Positions 11,895-23,895 are shown, numbered from the stretch's first letter. The stretch: DNA of 64,000 nucleotides from Reticulitermes speratus (GCA_021186555.1 JAJKFL010000427.1:22059238-22123237); one strand, 5' to 3'. The notes: generated by a model from the letters alone, not told the origin. A program made the numbers and translations.

Positions 11895-12115
11895 TATAAT
11901 CTACATCTAAAATAAGTTAAATAAATTACATCCAAAATAACATTAAATAATAAGTTTTAAATAAAAAAAGGAGAATAAGGTATTAAATCACAAATATATT
12001 ATTGCCTATCATATAAAAATTAATAAAGGAAAAAAGATATTTTAGAAAAGCAAAATTATATGCAGTATGTGGAATAAAATGAAACTAGCCGCCCAGATAA
12101 GAATCGCATAAAGGA

Positions 12116-12134
12116 GAGAGAGAGAGAGAGAGAA
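12116..12134 (+). repeat. (GA)n microsatellite
   Basis: Perfect GA dinucleotide run inside the right part of the hAT-type element. Confidence 0.9.
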
Positions 12135-12319
12135 AATGGCGCTCCCAAATCGCATGTCCTTACGTCCGGGTCTCTTGTGGCTAACCCTAAATCTGGACCT
12201 GATTATTCAGTGTTTATATGAAATAATATATTATTTTTTTTATTTTACGTACCCCCTAAGATGTCTTCGCGTACCCCCGGGGGTACGCGTACCCCAGGTT
12301 GAAGACCACTGATCTAAAC

Positions 12320-13578
12320 AATCGAATGTGATCGATACCTCACTGTTTACGAGATGCCGATTTTGATCGATTGCAAATAAAATGGCAATTTTATGTGTAT
12401 TGTAACCGACCATCCTTGGTTTGATTCCCGGAGAGGCTTTTCTCAGATGTGGGAATAACCGGATATCTGGCTTGTGGTCTGGTTGTGCAAAGGGAAGGTA
12501 TAATGTAGACATTTTTTAAAGTAACGAATACCTTCACTACAGAAGTATGCTGCATAGAAGTCCCGGAATTCTTGCATAATGTGGTGGGGGGGAGCTATGC
12601 GACCTTCGGCCGTCTTCAACACTGAGGGACGTCGTAGTTCAGCCAGCAGTCTTACGAAGGAGGAGAATAAAGTGGGGTAGTGCAAGTTAGTGCATGCAGG
12701 TGTTTACCGATCAGAGCAGGTGGTTGACTCATTCTTGGTTTAATTCCCACACAGAAGAGACGTGTAGGAACTACATATTTGCGAAGTTAATTTATTCCGT
12801 GCAGTGCAGTTTAACCGACCACATTATACAAAAACAATCAGTGAATAATAAATTTTCATTCCGCAGTGTATTTAACATGTTATACGAATACCTGCCAGCA
12901 TTAGTGCTACAATGGCTAATGAACCGACTACTACCACCGCCAGCTTGGTCCCATCACCCAGCCCTCCCTGAATATACCCTGAATTATGAATCTTTTCTCC
13001 AGTGAGAAGTAACGAGGCCGCAGGAGCGCTGCAACGTGGTCGGGCGTTATACCTTGGGGGACATAGGTACAAGTGTGTGGTGGTGACAGAATTGTATTTT
13101 GGTTGTCATTATTGTAATGAAACTCGATGTTTATATTCGTGAGTTAGCCGTTTTGAACCCAAGGCAAGCTGCTGTATGCTGTTGGAGGTTCTTCGCAGTT
13201 TCTTTTCAGTCTTGCTAGAAGAACGCAGCCTGCCTTTAAAACAGGCCCTGAACATATGCAAAACATTTTTGCCCGATTCTTCTTGATAATCCTCTTTCCA
13301 TCTCACATGCCACTTGCATTTGAAAGAGTGTTGATAAGTAACCGAAGAATCAGTTACTTTAGAGGTAGGCCTGCTATTGATGAAACGCTTTCAACCAGAA
13401 TTCCATTAGGTTCAAAGCAGTGTGGATTTACTGCTGTGTGGGATTTTGCAATTTGACGTCAGCTTTGGTCTCGACCTAAACAAGCAAAACGGCGACACAT
13501 TTACGCCTTCTCTTCAGTTTACTGACAGTCACTTGTAAGACCTTTCCAACGACAGGCATAACAGTTGTCATAAAATGA
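12320..13578. other. Unassigned sequence
   Basis: Short frames only; nothing recognised. Similar unassigned intervals are 5556-6180, 6724-7454, 8461-9269, 9421-10229 and 16201-16524. Confidence 0.5.
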
Positions 13579-13800
13579 GCTGGAATAGCCGGTATAGTGC
13601 CTAGGCTGTGAACTGTACCGGCAGGATCAACGGATCGTCAAGGCCGGGTTTGGGGCCCACCCTTCCCCTCTTTTCAAGTGGGTACCCGGAGATATTCCGC
13701 TGGCTTAAAGCTGGCCACTTACCTTCATCTAGTGCCGAGTGAAGAATGAGTGTAGCTACACCTCCACTCCCCACATAACATGATAGCGTGCAGAGGGACA
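13579..13800 (+). mobile_element. SINE family B
   Basis: Body blocks CGGGTTTGGGGCCCACCC, CTTAAAGCTGGCCACTTACC and ATGAGTGTAGCTACACCTCC. The head is decayed. Confidence 0.75.
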
Positions 13801-14035
13801 GCGTTACCTATGACTTGTCTTTCCCTTTCATTAAAAAAAGAAGGCCACGCAGCATAGGTTCACTTGAATTTCTAAGCAAAGACATTTCGTTTCCGCGGTT
13901 CCGCTTTTGACTGCGTGTTTTTCTGTTGGGGCTACGGGCTTATTCAGATCCCTAAACATCCTGCATAAAAATATATATAAAAGTACAATTTTACTTGCTG
14001 TTTTATATATGTAAAACACGGTTTCTTACCGAAAG

Positions 14036-14215
14036 ACGGTGCCATGGTTCAGACGTTTAGTCCCCGACCTCTCACGGCGGAGGCCCAGGTTCGATCCTAA
14101 GCCAGTCTACGTCGGATCTGTTGTGGGCAAAATGGCACTAAGAATGGTTTATCTTCGAGTACTTTGGTTTTCCCCAGTCAATATTGTTCTACCAATGCTC
14201 CATTTTATTCGTCTG
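14036..14215 (+). mobile_element. SINE family C (tRNA-derived)
   Basis: Head GTGCCATGGTTCAGACG, box B-like CCCAGGTTCGATCCTAAG, then the body GGCAAAATGGCACTA. Confidence 0.75.
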
Positions 14216-14599
14216 CAATGAACGCTATATTATGTTAGCAGCCGACAGTCATTAAATAAAAATCGCTCTAAGACAGTGAACAGGGGAACGGGAAACGTAA
14301 CAGAGTAGGTCAACTGTATTTCATGCACGTTCAGACGCGGGTTGGAAGGACCTAAGACACCTTGACAGCTTTCTGTGTGCGACTTTATCTGAGTCTGGAA
14401 CATATGAATTTGTATGGGTTAAAATAAAATTCGCGTTACATGTCTTGTTTATAATGCAGAATAACACGTCGTTGAGATAAAAATTAAGTCGCAGCTGAAA
14501 TTTGATTGTGAAACCAAGGGATTCGTCGACTGAAGAAGTTTCAGAAACGTTACCCTAATAGCAGGACATATATTGATGGTGTGTTACGTAACTGCAGGG

Positions 14600-14958
14600 T
14601 ACTGGTGCGACTATAGGGATCTAAGAGAGGTGAAGTAACAGGAGGATACAGAAAAATACATAATGATAAGCTTCACGTTTCTACCAAGTATTATAAAAAC
14701 GATCAAAATAAGGATAATGAGATGGGGCGGGACATATAGAAATCAAGAGAAAATAACATTTTTGATCGGAAAACTTGAATTCATATCCAAGACCCGGTCA
14801 TAGATCGGAGGGTAATAATAAAATCATGTTACAGGAACATGGTATAGAGGTGTGACCTGGATACGTCTGCATCATGATAGGGACCAGTAGCAAGCCGTTG
14901 AGAACGCGGGCGGGGAATTGCTTAACAGACTCAGTAACTATCAACTGCTCAAGAGAGG
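14600..14958 (+). mobile_element. Family L LINE 3' fragment
   Basis: Shows GGATAATGAGATGGGGCGGGAC and the 3' end near TCAACTGCTCAAGAG. It lies tail to tail with the next fragment. Confidence 0.65.
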
Positions 14959-14961
14959 ATC

Positions 14962-15148
14962 TAACTAACTCCATGGAGCAGAGTCCTTGAGAAGCTAACA
15001 GGTCGTCAGCTAGTCAAGAAATTCCCCGCGTTTTATGGAACCCGAAGGTTCATTACCGCACTCACAAGAGCCCGCCACCTGTCCCTATCCTGAGCCATAT
15101 CAAGAGACGATCTGCTCCGTGGAATTAGATGCTGCACTGTAACCCGGC
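14962..15148 (-). mobile_element. Family L LINE 3' end
   Basis: Reverse 3' end beginning with the tail TAACTAACTCCATGGAGCAG, then GCTAGTCAAGAAATTCCCCG and CCTGTCCCTATCCTGAGCC. Confidence 0.78.
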
Positions 15149-15172
15149 CCCCGTTGCGATTGTGACACATTA

Positions 15173-15479
15173 TCAATACATAAGCAACTTATGAACTTAA
15201 TAAAATACATTCAGAAACAATTATTAAACTCCTACATGTTTCGGCACCGGGGGGGCCATCAACAGGGAATTATTCAGAACAAAGGAGTATATGGCCAACA
15301 CAATACCTGGTTAGCCGTTGGCCTTGTTACTCCTTTGTTCTGAATAACTCCCTGATGATGGCACCCCGGTGCCGAAACATGTACGAGTTTTATAATTGCT
15401 TCTGAATGTGCTATATTAAGTGCATAAGTTTGTTGATTTATTGATTGTAAGAATACGCACGGTATGAATAACATAAGAA
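15173..15479. mobile_element. Inverted-repeat retroelement remnant, Penelope-like candidate
   Basis: A 307 bp insertion flanked by TGTGACACATTA (15161-15172) and TGTGACACACTA (15480-15491). Two arms of about 100 bp (from about 15186 and to about 15430) are inverted copies meeting at a short spacer. Each arm has the hammerhead-like block GGCACC-GGTGCC-GAAACATGTA. The right arm (+) keeps the core CTGATGA; the left arm (-) has CTGTTGA. Assignment to Penelope-like elements rests on this motif and the inverted layout. Confidence 0.6.
15346..15389 (+). ncRNA. Hammerhead-ribozyme-like motif
   Basis: Core CTGATGA at 15352-15358, extra T, stem II GGCACC/GGTGCC, GAAA at 15374-15377, stem III ACA/UGU with no loop, cleavage triplet GTA ending at 15383. 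Stem I is AACTC/GAGTT with one C-C mismatch at its base. Such a short stem III would need a dimer to fold. Confidence 0.5.
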
Positions 15480-15923
15480 TGTGACACACTACTGTACAGT
15501 TATATCGCTCTGCTCTTGCTTTCGCTTCCTCTCTTTGTGCCGCCATGTTCTTCACTTCCCACAGCGATCTGTACTTCCAGTCTCCACATTCTACACCTTC
15601 ATCTTTCATGATAGACACAATATGTGTTTTCCACTTATATGTAGATCTGTCTCTTCTGTTGTTCTTCTTTTCCTCGCATTCTCCTCATCCTCTTTCTTGT
15701 CTTCCATGTAGTGACATGAAATAATTTTTTAGTAATCGTTGCTCTGTCATCCGTGACTATAGAGCCTTAGCACTCTATCTCTTCCCACAGTAATTCGTTC
15801 CTCGTACTGTTTTCAGTGTTTATTGTCACTAATGAAGGAAACAGGTCCTAAAATGTTGTATATTTTTCGTTCTAAAGTGCTTGTAATTTGCAGTCAAGCT
15901 TTTGTACAAGTATGCTTTTATTA

Positions 15924-16180
15924 TGCCGGTCCCAGTGGCCGCGCGGTCTAAGGCGTGGGTCTCGCGTCTCTCGCTTACTGGGATTGTGGGTTCGAATCCC
16001 GCCTAGGGCATGGATGTCTGTCTCTTGTGAGTGTTGTGTATTGTCAGGTAGAGGTCTCTGCGACGAACTGGTCCCTCGTCCAGAGGAGTCCTACCGAGTG
16101 TGGTGTGTCTCAAGTGTGTGATCGTGAAGCCTCGAAAAATGAGGCGGCCTAGGCCCCCAAGGGGCTGTCGAGCCATTGAA
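15924..16180 (+). mobile_element. SINE family A with target duplication
   Basis: Full length, with an A-tail. ATGCTTTTATTAT occurs before it (about 15911-15923) and after it (about 16188-16200). Confidence 0.95.
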
Positions 16181-16524
16181 AAAAAAATGCTTTTATTATA
16201 CTACATCAATGAATTCGCAATATACGCCCACGCATTTCTTTGTCTGTAGTAACTTTTTCAAAATCCACTAAGGATGTTGGCGTGTCTTCATTTGTTGCTT
16301 TATTTGTTTCTCTCATTTCTCTCACACAGATTATATTGCCTAAGTATGACTGGCCTTAAATTCGTTTTTCGCATCACACATCCTGTCCGTTGTTATTTTT
16401 CCTTTTGCCGTCCCCTTAAACAGTCTAGTAGCTGTTGCCAGTAACCTTATTTCACAACGCTTTGTACACACCGTTTTATTCCCATTTTGTAAGCGTTTAC
16501 GGAGAAAATGACGACTATCAGCTT

Positions 16525-16700
16525 TGTCATATCTGTCCCTCAGTCCGCATGGAAAAATTCAGCTCCGGCCGGAAGAATTTTCATGAAATGTTATATTGCG
16601 GGTTACTAAAATTTGTCGACTTATTCCAGTTGTTGTTAAAACCGGACAATACAAGCACACTTTACATGAAGACATGCGTAAATTTATAATATCTCGCAGA
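16525..16700 (-). repeat. Dispersed repeat D
   Basis: Reverse copy: TCATGAAATG, AAATTTGTCGAC and ACTTTACATGAAGACATGCG. Confidence 0.55.
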
Positions 16701-17044
16701 ACTCGTCTTGGAGTTTGAGTGATACAGAATATCGAGCTACGCATTTTGGGGCAATTTTTTTTTTTCGGAAGTCGTGCTGTGTTTAAGATAATCACATGGA
16801 CTACGGTACGGCATAGCCACAGAATCCAAAGAAGCAGTTTACGATCGAAATATGATATGTTTTCAAATGAATTCAATTTACATGCCTTATAATCAAGGCA
16901 AGAACACAAAACAATGGGCTATTTTGATCTGTGGCCAGACGTACGGAAACCGAGAAATTACACAGCACATTATTTTTCGTTCTTAACATTTTTCGCCCTC
17001 GGGTAAATATTTTGCAAGTTACATGTGAGTTACACTCGATGTTT

Positions 17045-17220
17045 GCGTAGAAGATCATGCAAATCTTCATGTAAAATGTGTTATATTTTCATTAGATTCT
17101 AAATATGGCCGTATTGTAATAAAATTCCCGTAACATAAAATTTCAAGCATATCCGTTATCCGGTTTTCGAGTTATCACATGCACTCTGGCAGTGTGGAAA
17201 ACCCACCGAAGCTAATGGAC
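17045..17220 (+). repeat. Dispersed repeat D, weak
   Basis: Has CAAATCTTCATGTAAAATGT and TAAAATTTCAAGCATATCCG in the same order as the other copies. It lacks the GGACGG end. Confidence 0.35.
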
Positions 17221-18420
17221 ACAGTATTGTAAATTTTCGTTTAGAACATTACTGAAAAAAATGGAGCTAAACTGGGATTAACTCTAATAAAATTGAACTA
17301 TTCTTATATAATCATTGTGGATTGTTCTGTCGGCTAAAAATGTGAACAGTGTGTGTGTGCCTGATGCATTGTAACTGTCCTGCACAAAGCTCTTGTTGAA
17401 ATGTGTTTTAAATTGGTAATAAACCGAACATGTGAGTTACGCAGTAATTCTTCACGTTATTGTATAATGATTCACTGAAAACAATCACACGACGTATCCA
17501 ATTAATTATAAGAGGATTAGTTTTTAGAACACGCTTGGCTTGGGTTGTATCTCGTTATACGTAACTGTTATATTTATAGATTTTTCAGCCCCCATGCATT
17601 AGGCCTCGTGGCCTGTACCTGTTCACATTTAATAAAATTCCGCAACCGAAGCATTGGATGGCGTACCTGCAGAAGACGTACGAAAGTACGCACAGTATGA
17701 CAGTTCTGGCCCTTTGTAGTTTTGCCTCCAGACACATTCTGTTTAATTATCACGAAAACCTTAAGTTAATGGAAGATGTGCAGCTGATATGAAACGTGTG
17801 TTTCGTATCTGTTAGTCACGTTTGTTCGCAACGTTTTGCGCTCAAGATGTTATTGAGTTTTGCTCGAGATGATCACAGAAAAGCTTGTAGGACTTCCTGA
17901 AATGTGTCAGGCATTGTTATCCGATTCTAAATAAAATTAGAATGTTCTGAGAATTTTTATTCAAATCGTTCTGTAACCATGGACATAGCAATTATGGCTT
18001 GAGTTAAAGTGTGACGTTACCAATTATGGGAACTAGGCAGCGAGGGTACTCATTTGTATTGCCAAGTTCTTTGCGTTTCTCTGAACTATGGCTGAAAAGA
18101 AAAGGATGATGTAGTTGGGAGAAGTGTTAGTTGACATACACGTGAATGTATTGTTAGTCTGTTTATTATTTCTTTAAGTTCTGTTTATTACTGTTACATT
18201 AATATTACTCAGAGTGTGTTTAAACACGCGTTTTGCAATGTGTATTCGAAAAATGCTTCATTGAATAATTTCGTCGTTTGCCTGTATCTTCAGATCGAAG
18301 TCTTTCGGTTTTTGTTTCTCAAATTCTTCTACAGAATCACACAGATAATGACTCCGACCTTCCATAGAAGGTTCATAAAACTGATTAAATAAAGTTTTGC
18401 GGTAATTTTAGTCGAGTTAG
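17221..18420. other. Unassigned AT-rich sequence
   Basis: Nothing recognised. Confidence 0.5.
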
Positions 18421-18640
18421 TCTCGGCATTTTTTGATTATTTAAACCTTTATGGCCTAGTGGTTACTTCGTGTACCACAAGGTTTAACGTTCAACAATTC
18501 TACGTTCTGCCAACAGAGCATTTACATGTTTCCTATATGTCTGTCAGAACAAACGGCCTTTCTTTCCTTATACAACATTAACCGATTGGTTTTTATAATC
18601 GAGACGGAGATGTTTTTTGTGCGGTACGAACTAAACTTTT
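18421..18640 (+). repeat. Dispersed repeat E, copy 1
   Basis: Collinear with 33830-34060: GTACCAC near the start, CAGAACAAACGGCC in the middle, ACCGATTGGTTTTTATAA, then TTTTTTGTGCGGTACGAACT. Class unknown. Confidence 0.5.
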
Positions 18641-18687
18641 AAAAATAATTTAGAATAATTTTAGACATTAAAGGGTTAATTTCTTCT

Positions 18688-18800
18688 CGAAAGCGTCTAG
18701 ACCGGCTTTGAGGCCCACTCAGTCTCCCACTCAGTAGGTGCCGGTGGCTCTTTCGTGATAGTTAAAGCGGCCGGCGCGTGAAACAATTGACCGAGGATAA
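18688..18800 (+). mobile_element. SINE family B, partial
   Basis: CTAGACCGGCTTTGAGGCCC, AGGTGCCGGTGGCTCTTTC and GGCCGGCGCGTG are family B body blocks. Confidence 0.7.
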
Positions 18801-19131
18801 TAATGAGAAAAGCTGTAGGGCCACTGTACCATATCCTTTCATGTCGTGCATGGGGACTGCGCACGTCTTATTTTAGTGGTGTGGATCTGACAGTAACGGA
18901 AAATCAGCACAAGATTCAATTGCTGTAACCAGCAACTGTAATGCTACATACCTTGAAAATCAGCTAAGCGGTCCTCGATTTATTACATAGGGACAGGCAG
19001 ACAGACGGGTAGACACACCAGGTGAAGATAATGGTCGTATTGTTGCGTCGTTTTATTGGGAACGCGCCAAAATACGAGAGTGACCTCAGCTCCCAGTACG
19101 ATTAAACACGCCAGTCTGGCGGCTGGAGGAG

Positions 19132-19206
19132 GCCAAAATGGAACTGCCCCCCCCCCCCCCCCCCCCCCCCCGTCTAACTGCTCGAGCACTCCAAAATGGA
19201 ACTGGC
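19132..19206 (+). repeat. C25 run within a 14 bp direct repeat
   Basis: CCAAAATGGAACTG occurs at about 19133-19146 and again at 19191-19204. Between lie 25 Cs (19147-19171) and GTCTAACTGCTCGAGCACT. Confidence 0.85.
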
Positions 19207-19331
19207 TTTATACAGCGCAGCATCTATATGTTAATCGCCCTAAATGCTTAAAATTGCATGCAGGACTCTATTCAGTTATTCATACGTGAACGTATAATAG
19301 CTGGGCAACATTTTATTCCTTAATTCCACTT

Positions 19332-19530
19332 TAAAAGATTCTGACGAAGGAATAGGTCATAACCGTCCCTGGAAATTGATTGAGACCAGCTCTTCCTAAC
19401 CAGCCCGCCATATTAGCGTCTTTCTTTTCTCGTTCTACATAAAGATGGAGGCAAATTTAGCCTCCGAAACGTTGAGAGTTTTGGGTCTGAGACGATGGAC
19501 AATGTCCAAAATTTCAGGCAGGACTACGTT
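19332..19530 (+). repeat. Dispersed repeat F, copy 1
   Basis: Shares with 37057-37345 an initial TTCTGACGA, then GCCTCCGAAACGTTG and GAGACGATGGACAATGT. It includes the hairpin GGAGGC/GCCTCC directly before GAAAC, resembling hammerhead stem II. Class unknown. Confidence 0.5.
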
Positions 19531-19619
19531 GTGCCTTGTTTTCCGTAATGCATTCTGCTGTAATACGGAAAACAATTCGTTGAAGTACTTTGCAATTTCA
19601 AGCGAACAGTTCCTTGTGT

Positions 19620-19830
19620 AAGGTAAAGCTATCCCTGTACAGGCCTTGACAGGCCCTTAGGCCTCCACGAGTTTGAGGCTTCCAGCATTTCTAGACAATC
19701 GGTAAGTGAAGGTGGCAAGGTTGTCAGCCTCACGCACCGGCCGCCTTTAGCCCCCAGAAAAAAACCCCCGGTAATTATTTCTGTTAGAGGCTGGGTCGAC
19801 CCCAGGGCCATAGTACAGCCGGAAAAAAAA
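19620..19830 (-). mobile_element. SINE family B-related copy
   Basis: GTCAGCCTCACGCACCGGCC and a CCCCGGT block match family B in reverse. The left part differs, so this may be a subfamily. Confidence 0.45.
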
Positions 19831-20178
19831 TCCCTATTCATTTATACCACGACAGTATTTTTATGTGTTTTGTATGCTCGTAGCGGAAATATGCCCTGTA
19901 GCAGCATATGAAGAGACAGATATTGTGAGAATCCAAGCGTTTTCACACGCCATTTTCGCTGCTGACAGTCGTCGGTCGCCCACACTTGTGGGTCGCAGGC
20001 TTAAATCCCATTCAGTGTGTAAGCATAGTTGTTTGAATTGTGATGTGTCTCGAAAGTACAGAAGTTGTGATTGATTCAGAAGGCAAACATTTCCTGTTCT
20101 CAGAGTGAATTCTGGGTCGGATTTAGTCCGTCTTAAAAGAACATGGTATAACTCAATACTAAGGCATTTGTTAATTTG

Positions 20179-20330
20179 AGATCTGCGCTCTTCTGGGATA
20201 TTACGCGGCGTCGTGTGGTAATTGTTTACCGACGTTTCGTGACATCGGTAAACAATTACCACACGACACCGTGTAATATCCCAGAAGAGCGCAGATTTCA
20301 TCAACATCGCGGCGGAAGCCTGAAATTAAG
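20179..20330. mobile_element. Foldback insertion with 13 bp flanking repeats
   Basis: A long stem (about 20181-20296, outer end ATCTGCGCTCTTCTGGGAT, only a few mismatches, loop near TTCGTG) followed by about 34 bp of unpaired 3' sequence. ATTTGTTAATTTG occurs exactly on both sides (20166-20178 and 20331-20343), consistent with a target-site duplication. The class is unknown. The frame through it (SALFWDITR...NNYHTTPRNIPEERR) is a peptide I recognise from repeat-derived annotations and do not treat as a gene. Confidence 0.75.
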
Positions 20331-21214
20331 ATTTGTTAATTTGTAGACACTAATTTTATTCCCGAAACTGACATTGAGTTTCAGAGATGTTGCATAGTCA
20401 GTAGGCCTACTAGTTCGAATATACGTCACGTGATTTTATTGGCTAAACTCAATCCTGCCGTTTTTAAATATTTTATTTTCGTTGTTTATTTAAGGACGTC
20501 ATCGCTACTTGCTAGGATTATATAGCTTTGATGGTTGATGAATTAAATATGAAAAAGGGATATTGGTGACATAATACTGAAAGGGGAAACACGAAGAAGT
20601 ACTCAAAGAAAATCGTTTCGCATTTCCACTTTGCCCACTAGTCCGCTTGCGTAAAGTATTAAGCATTGTCATGTTGTGTATACTCATCAAACCACACTTC
20701 TTTTATTACGCAGGTAACGTAATCAGCAGTCTGCTACGTCACTCCGTTACAAAGCACTAAAAGTATCATTCGGACACCCCAGCTGTACGGCACCAGATAT
20801 TGCCTGGCTCATTTGATAGACGTAATGACGTCATCTTGTATTATGATGCAGTAAATAGCTGCAACGAAAGTAGCGACTTAGCGTGACCTGACATTAAGTC
20901 TTAGGAAAATTCTACCCTGTTAAAACTAAAAATGTACATTTCATTATATACGTACAATTTTTTTAGATTTCTCCACACTAATTTAGATGGTGATACAAGA
21001 TGAAGACGCTCGGATACAACCAAGCCGACACTAACAGTTTCTCTTCGATTTAGCCCTTGAAGTGGCTGCAATATCCATGCGTGCCACCTGGCTTAATCGT
21101 AAAATACTCGACATTTTGCCAAAAGAGAATATTTGTTAGTTTGAACTATTTCTCACCATGATCAATGATAATTGTTCTAACGTCATTAACTGAACTGAAT
21201 TCATTCTCGATGTG

Positions 21215-21500
21215 AGAAAGTAACTAATTCCATGCAGCAGAGTCCTTTTTGAGAAGCTTATAGTTCCTCAACTAGTCAATAAATTCCGGCCATTTTATTC
21301 AGTCCAAAAGTTCATAACCGTCGCCGTTCTGAGTCACATGAACTCCGGCCTTATTAACATTATCCTCCCATATACGTCTAGGGATTCCAACTGGCCGTTT
21401 TATTTCAGGTTTCTCTGCCAAACCTGTGTATGTACTCATCTTTTTCCCCATACGTGCCACATGCCCCGTCCATCTCATCTTTCTTAACTTTCTCACCCTA
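21215..21500 (-). mobile_element. Family L LINE 3' fragment
   Basis: The reverse frame encodes MRKLRKMRWTGHVARMGKK followed by the PVGIPRRIWEDN block, which is the LINE C-terminus. The 3' end is at about 21220 (CTAATTCCATGCAGCAGAG). Confidence 0.8.
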
Positions 21501-22269
21501 ATAATAATTAGGAAGACGCTAACAACACGTCATCGTAAAAATTGAACATATTACGAAATGTTACACACAGCCTATGTGGAAGTAAGATACAAAATTTTAT
21601 ATACGGGGTGTTTCTTTTATCGTTTCTCAAAACAAGATAGCTTAATCGCATAGAAAGTATCCATTTGCTGGCACATTCCTTATCAGCTGTCGTACTCAAG
21701 AAGAGGGCAAAAAAGAAAGCCTGTGTTACACAGATCAGCTTCTTTGTTGTACTTCTGGTTCCACTGACGAACGTTACAATCCAAAGTATAACTCAGTATT
21801 GGTGAAGATAAACGTTCAATTGGCATATTTTCAACAGGGAAAAGAAACATGGCAAACTGACAGGAAAATTTAACTCTATACGAGGTACTGTAACACTGCT
21901 GTATTACGCCATTGTCTTGCTTGCTTGAACATGGCGTGACCACTTTGGGGTATTGTCAGCTACATAAACGCTGAAGGGCACTCCACCCTGTCACGTGCAA
22001 GGGGAAAACTGACGATCTTGTTAATGTCTACAAAATTAGTGCCGTGCCCTATCTGTTTAATATTTGTAACGATCTCAGAGGCAGAGCGATTGGACATTAT
22101 AGCAGCGGTTTAGAATCCTAGGCATGAACAAATATTTATGAAATTTCTTGCATTGTGCTGTTACGTGTAGATAGAGCCGTGTGATTGGTCCGTCCGCGTC
22201 ACAAAGTCGTAACATTCAAAGTAGCGATTGATTCACACTCTGAACTTGACAGAGGGCCTGGTTCATGAT

Positions 22270-22455
22270 TAGGCCATGGAGCAGTGTACTTCTTGAGAAA
22301 CTGGTATTTCCTCGCCTAGTCAAGAAATTACCCGCATTTTATGGAACCTGAAGGTTCATTACTATGTTTACAAGGACCGTCACTTGTCCCTATCCTGAGC
22401 TAGATCAATCCAATCCACGCTGTGTCGTACTGTTCCCTTGACGTCCTTTCCAGTA
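22270..22455 (-). mobile_element. Family L LINE 3' end
   Basis: CCTAGTCAAGAAATTACCCG, ATGGAACCTGAAGGTTCATT and TTGTCCCTATCCTGAGCTAG in reverse. Confidence 0.78.
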
Positions 22456-23827
22456 CCCACCAATCTCTTTGTAGTGGTAAGCCTATCTAAAATACGAGTA
22501 ACAGAACTCACTCACTCTGCATTTAACACACCGATTTAAATGATTTGCATTTTATCACCAGCATTAATATTAAATTGTGATTTTCATACATGACAGAAAA
22601 CTTCTTTTTAATAATTCGCTTCCAGATTTTATTACATGTATTACTGAAAGTTTAATTGACCCCTGTTCAAGCCATGAACAGATGCTTGGTATATTACCAA
22701 GATGTTCATTCCGCGTGTTAGGTTTATAGCCTCACTACTCGCACTGGTAAATAGCCAGTATCGTCTGTGTCTTTTTCTGATTTTGAGGCCATTATCTTCC
22801 CCATGTAGAATTGAATTTTAGTGTAGCCGAAGCTACAGAATTTTTGGCAGAAGAATTCCTTTTGCCTGACAGTACTCCCGTAAGAAATCATCCTTGTCCT
22901 CGATATGTTGTAAAATAAAATAGAATAATCCATCCGGAAATTAAGTTTCCTGACATCAGAATTGATGGAAAATGGTTTTCGACCTAAGGTTTGTTGTAAA
23001 CATTACACTGAAGTTGCTTAGGAGAACACAGAACTGAGCATTGGCATTCGTTTTGGTAATGTATGTGACCTCACAACATGATTATGTCTAAACAAATCAT
23101 CTGGGGAAATTACTTTTCATTTATCTTCTTGCGTAACGAATTCGGTTTTAATTTACAGCCTGACAAATCACAATTTTTTACTTGGCGGTGATGTTACAGA
23201 AAAACAAACGGATCAAGACCGGGTCTTTATGGAACATTCCAGACTTGTCAAGATAAGGAGGGGAAAGCTCGGCCAAATCGGCCCTTCCATTTAATTAATG
23301 CAGTTGTGTCAGCTAGCTGAATTAGATTCCGCGAACGGGTGTCATATACAGGCAGCACTTCCTTTTGGGTGACTAAGCAATGTTACTGTCTTCTCCAGTC
23401 CAATAAATAATTTAATGACGGAGAACAGGATTCTTCCAAATAGAGACCGAGTCCCTAGAAAGTGAATGTGTCTGAAAAGAAAACCATTAACAAAACTAAT
23501 TGACCCATATAATTTACCTCTTTTTATCACATTTAGGGTAGTCAGGTCGGACATAGACTATAAGTAGCGCAATGTACATTTACCTCAGAATTGCAGACAG
23601 CACATTTGCCACAACCGATGTATGTTTCGCAAAGTATCGTTTGTAAACTCTCATTTATCATCTCAATCACCAAATCCAAGGGATGAATTGTTCGGGTCAG
23701 TAGGATACGGAAATGCATAATGACGTGTGTTGCGTCGCTTTCTGTTAGAACTTGGAACTCCGAAACAGTATAATTAATTTCCTTGCAGAAATTCGTGTAG
23801 GCGTAACTCACATGCAGAGGTATGCGG

Positions 23828-23840
23828 TATATACATACAT

Positions 23841-23890
<50 letters not shown>
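23828..23890 (+). repeat. Compound (CATA)n(CA)n microsatellite
   Basis: ATAC tetranucleotides run into a pure CA array. The cysteine/valine frames across it are artefacts. Confidence 0.95.

Positions 23891-23895
<5 letters not shown>

Larger units (their letters stand above)
10476..12311. mobile_element. hAT-type non-autonomous element, split by the mariner insertion
   Basis: The ends are CAGTGGTATTCAAAC at 10476 and the inverted ...TTGAAGACCACTG ending at 12311, typical of hAT terminal repeats. An exact 8 bp direct repeat ATCTAAAC flanks them (10468-10475 and 12312-12319), matching hAT target duplication length. After removing the mariner and one TA, about 519 bp remain. That remainder has no transposase frame, so it is a MITE-like derivative. 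Subterminal C-rich repeats (CGTACCCCC near 12250-12290) are visible. Confidence 0.9.

Noticed and set aside
15924-16000. tRNA gene-like sequence with boxes A and B
   Set aside because: The head of SINE family A: followed by the conserved SINE body and A-tail, and repeated across the window. The same applies to the heads of families B and C.
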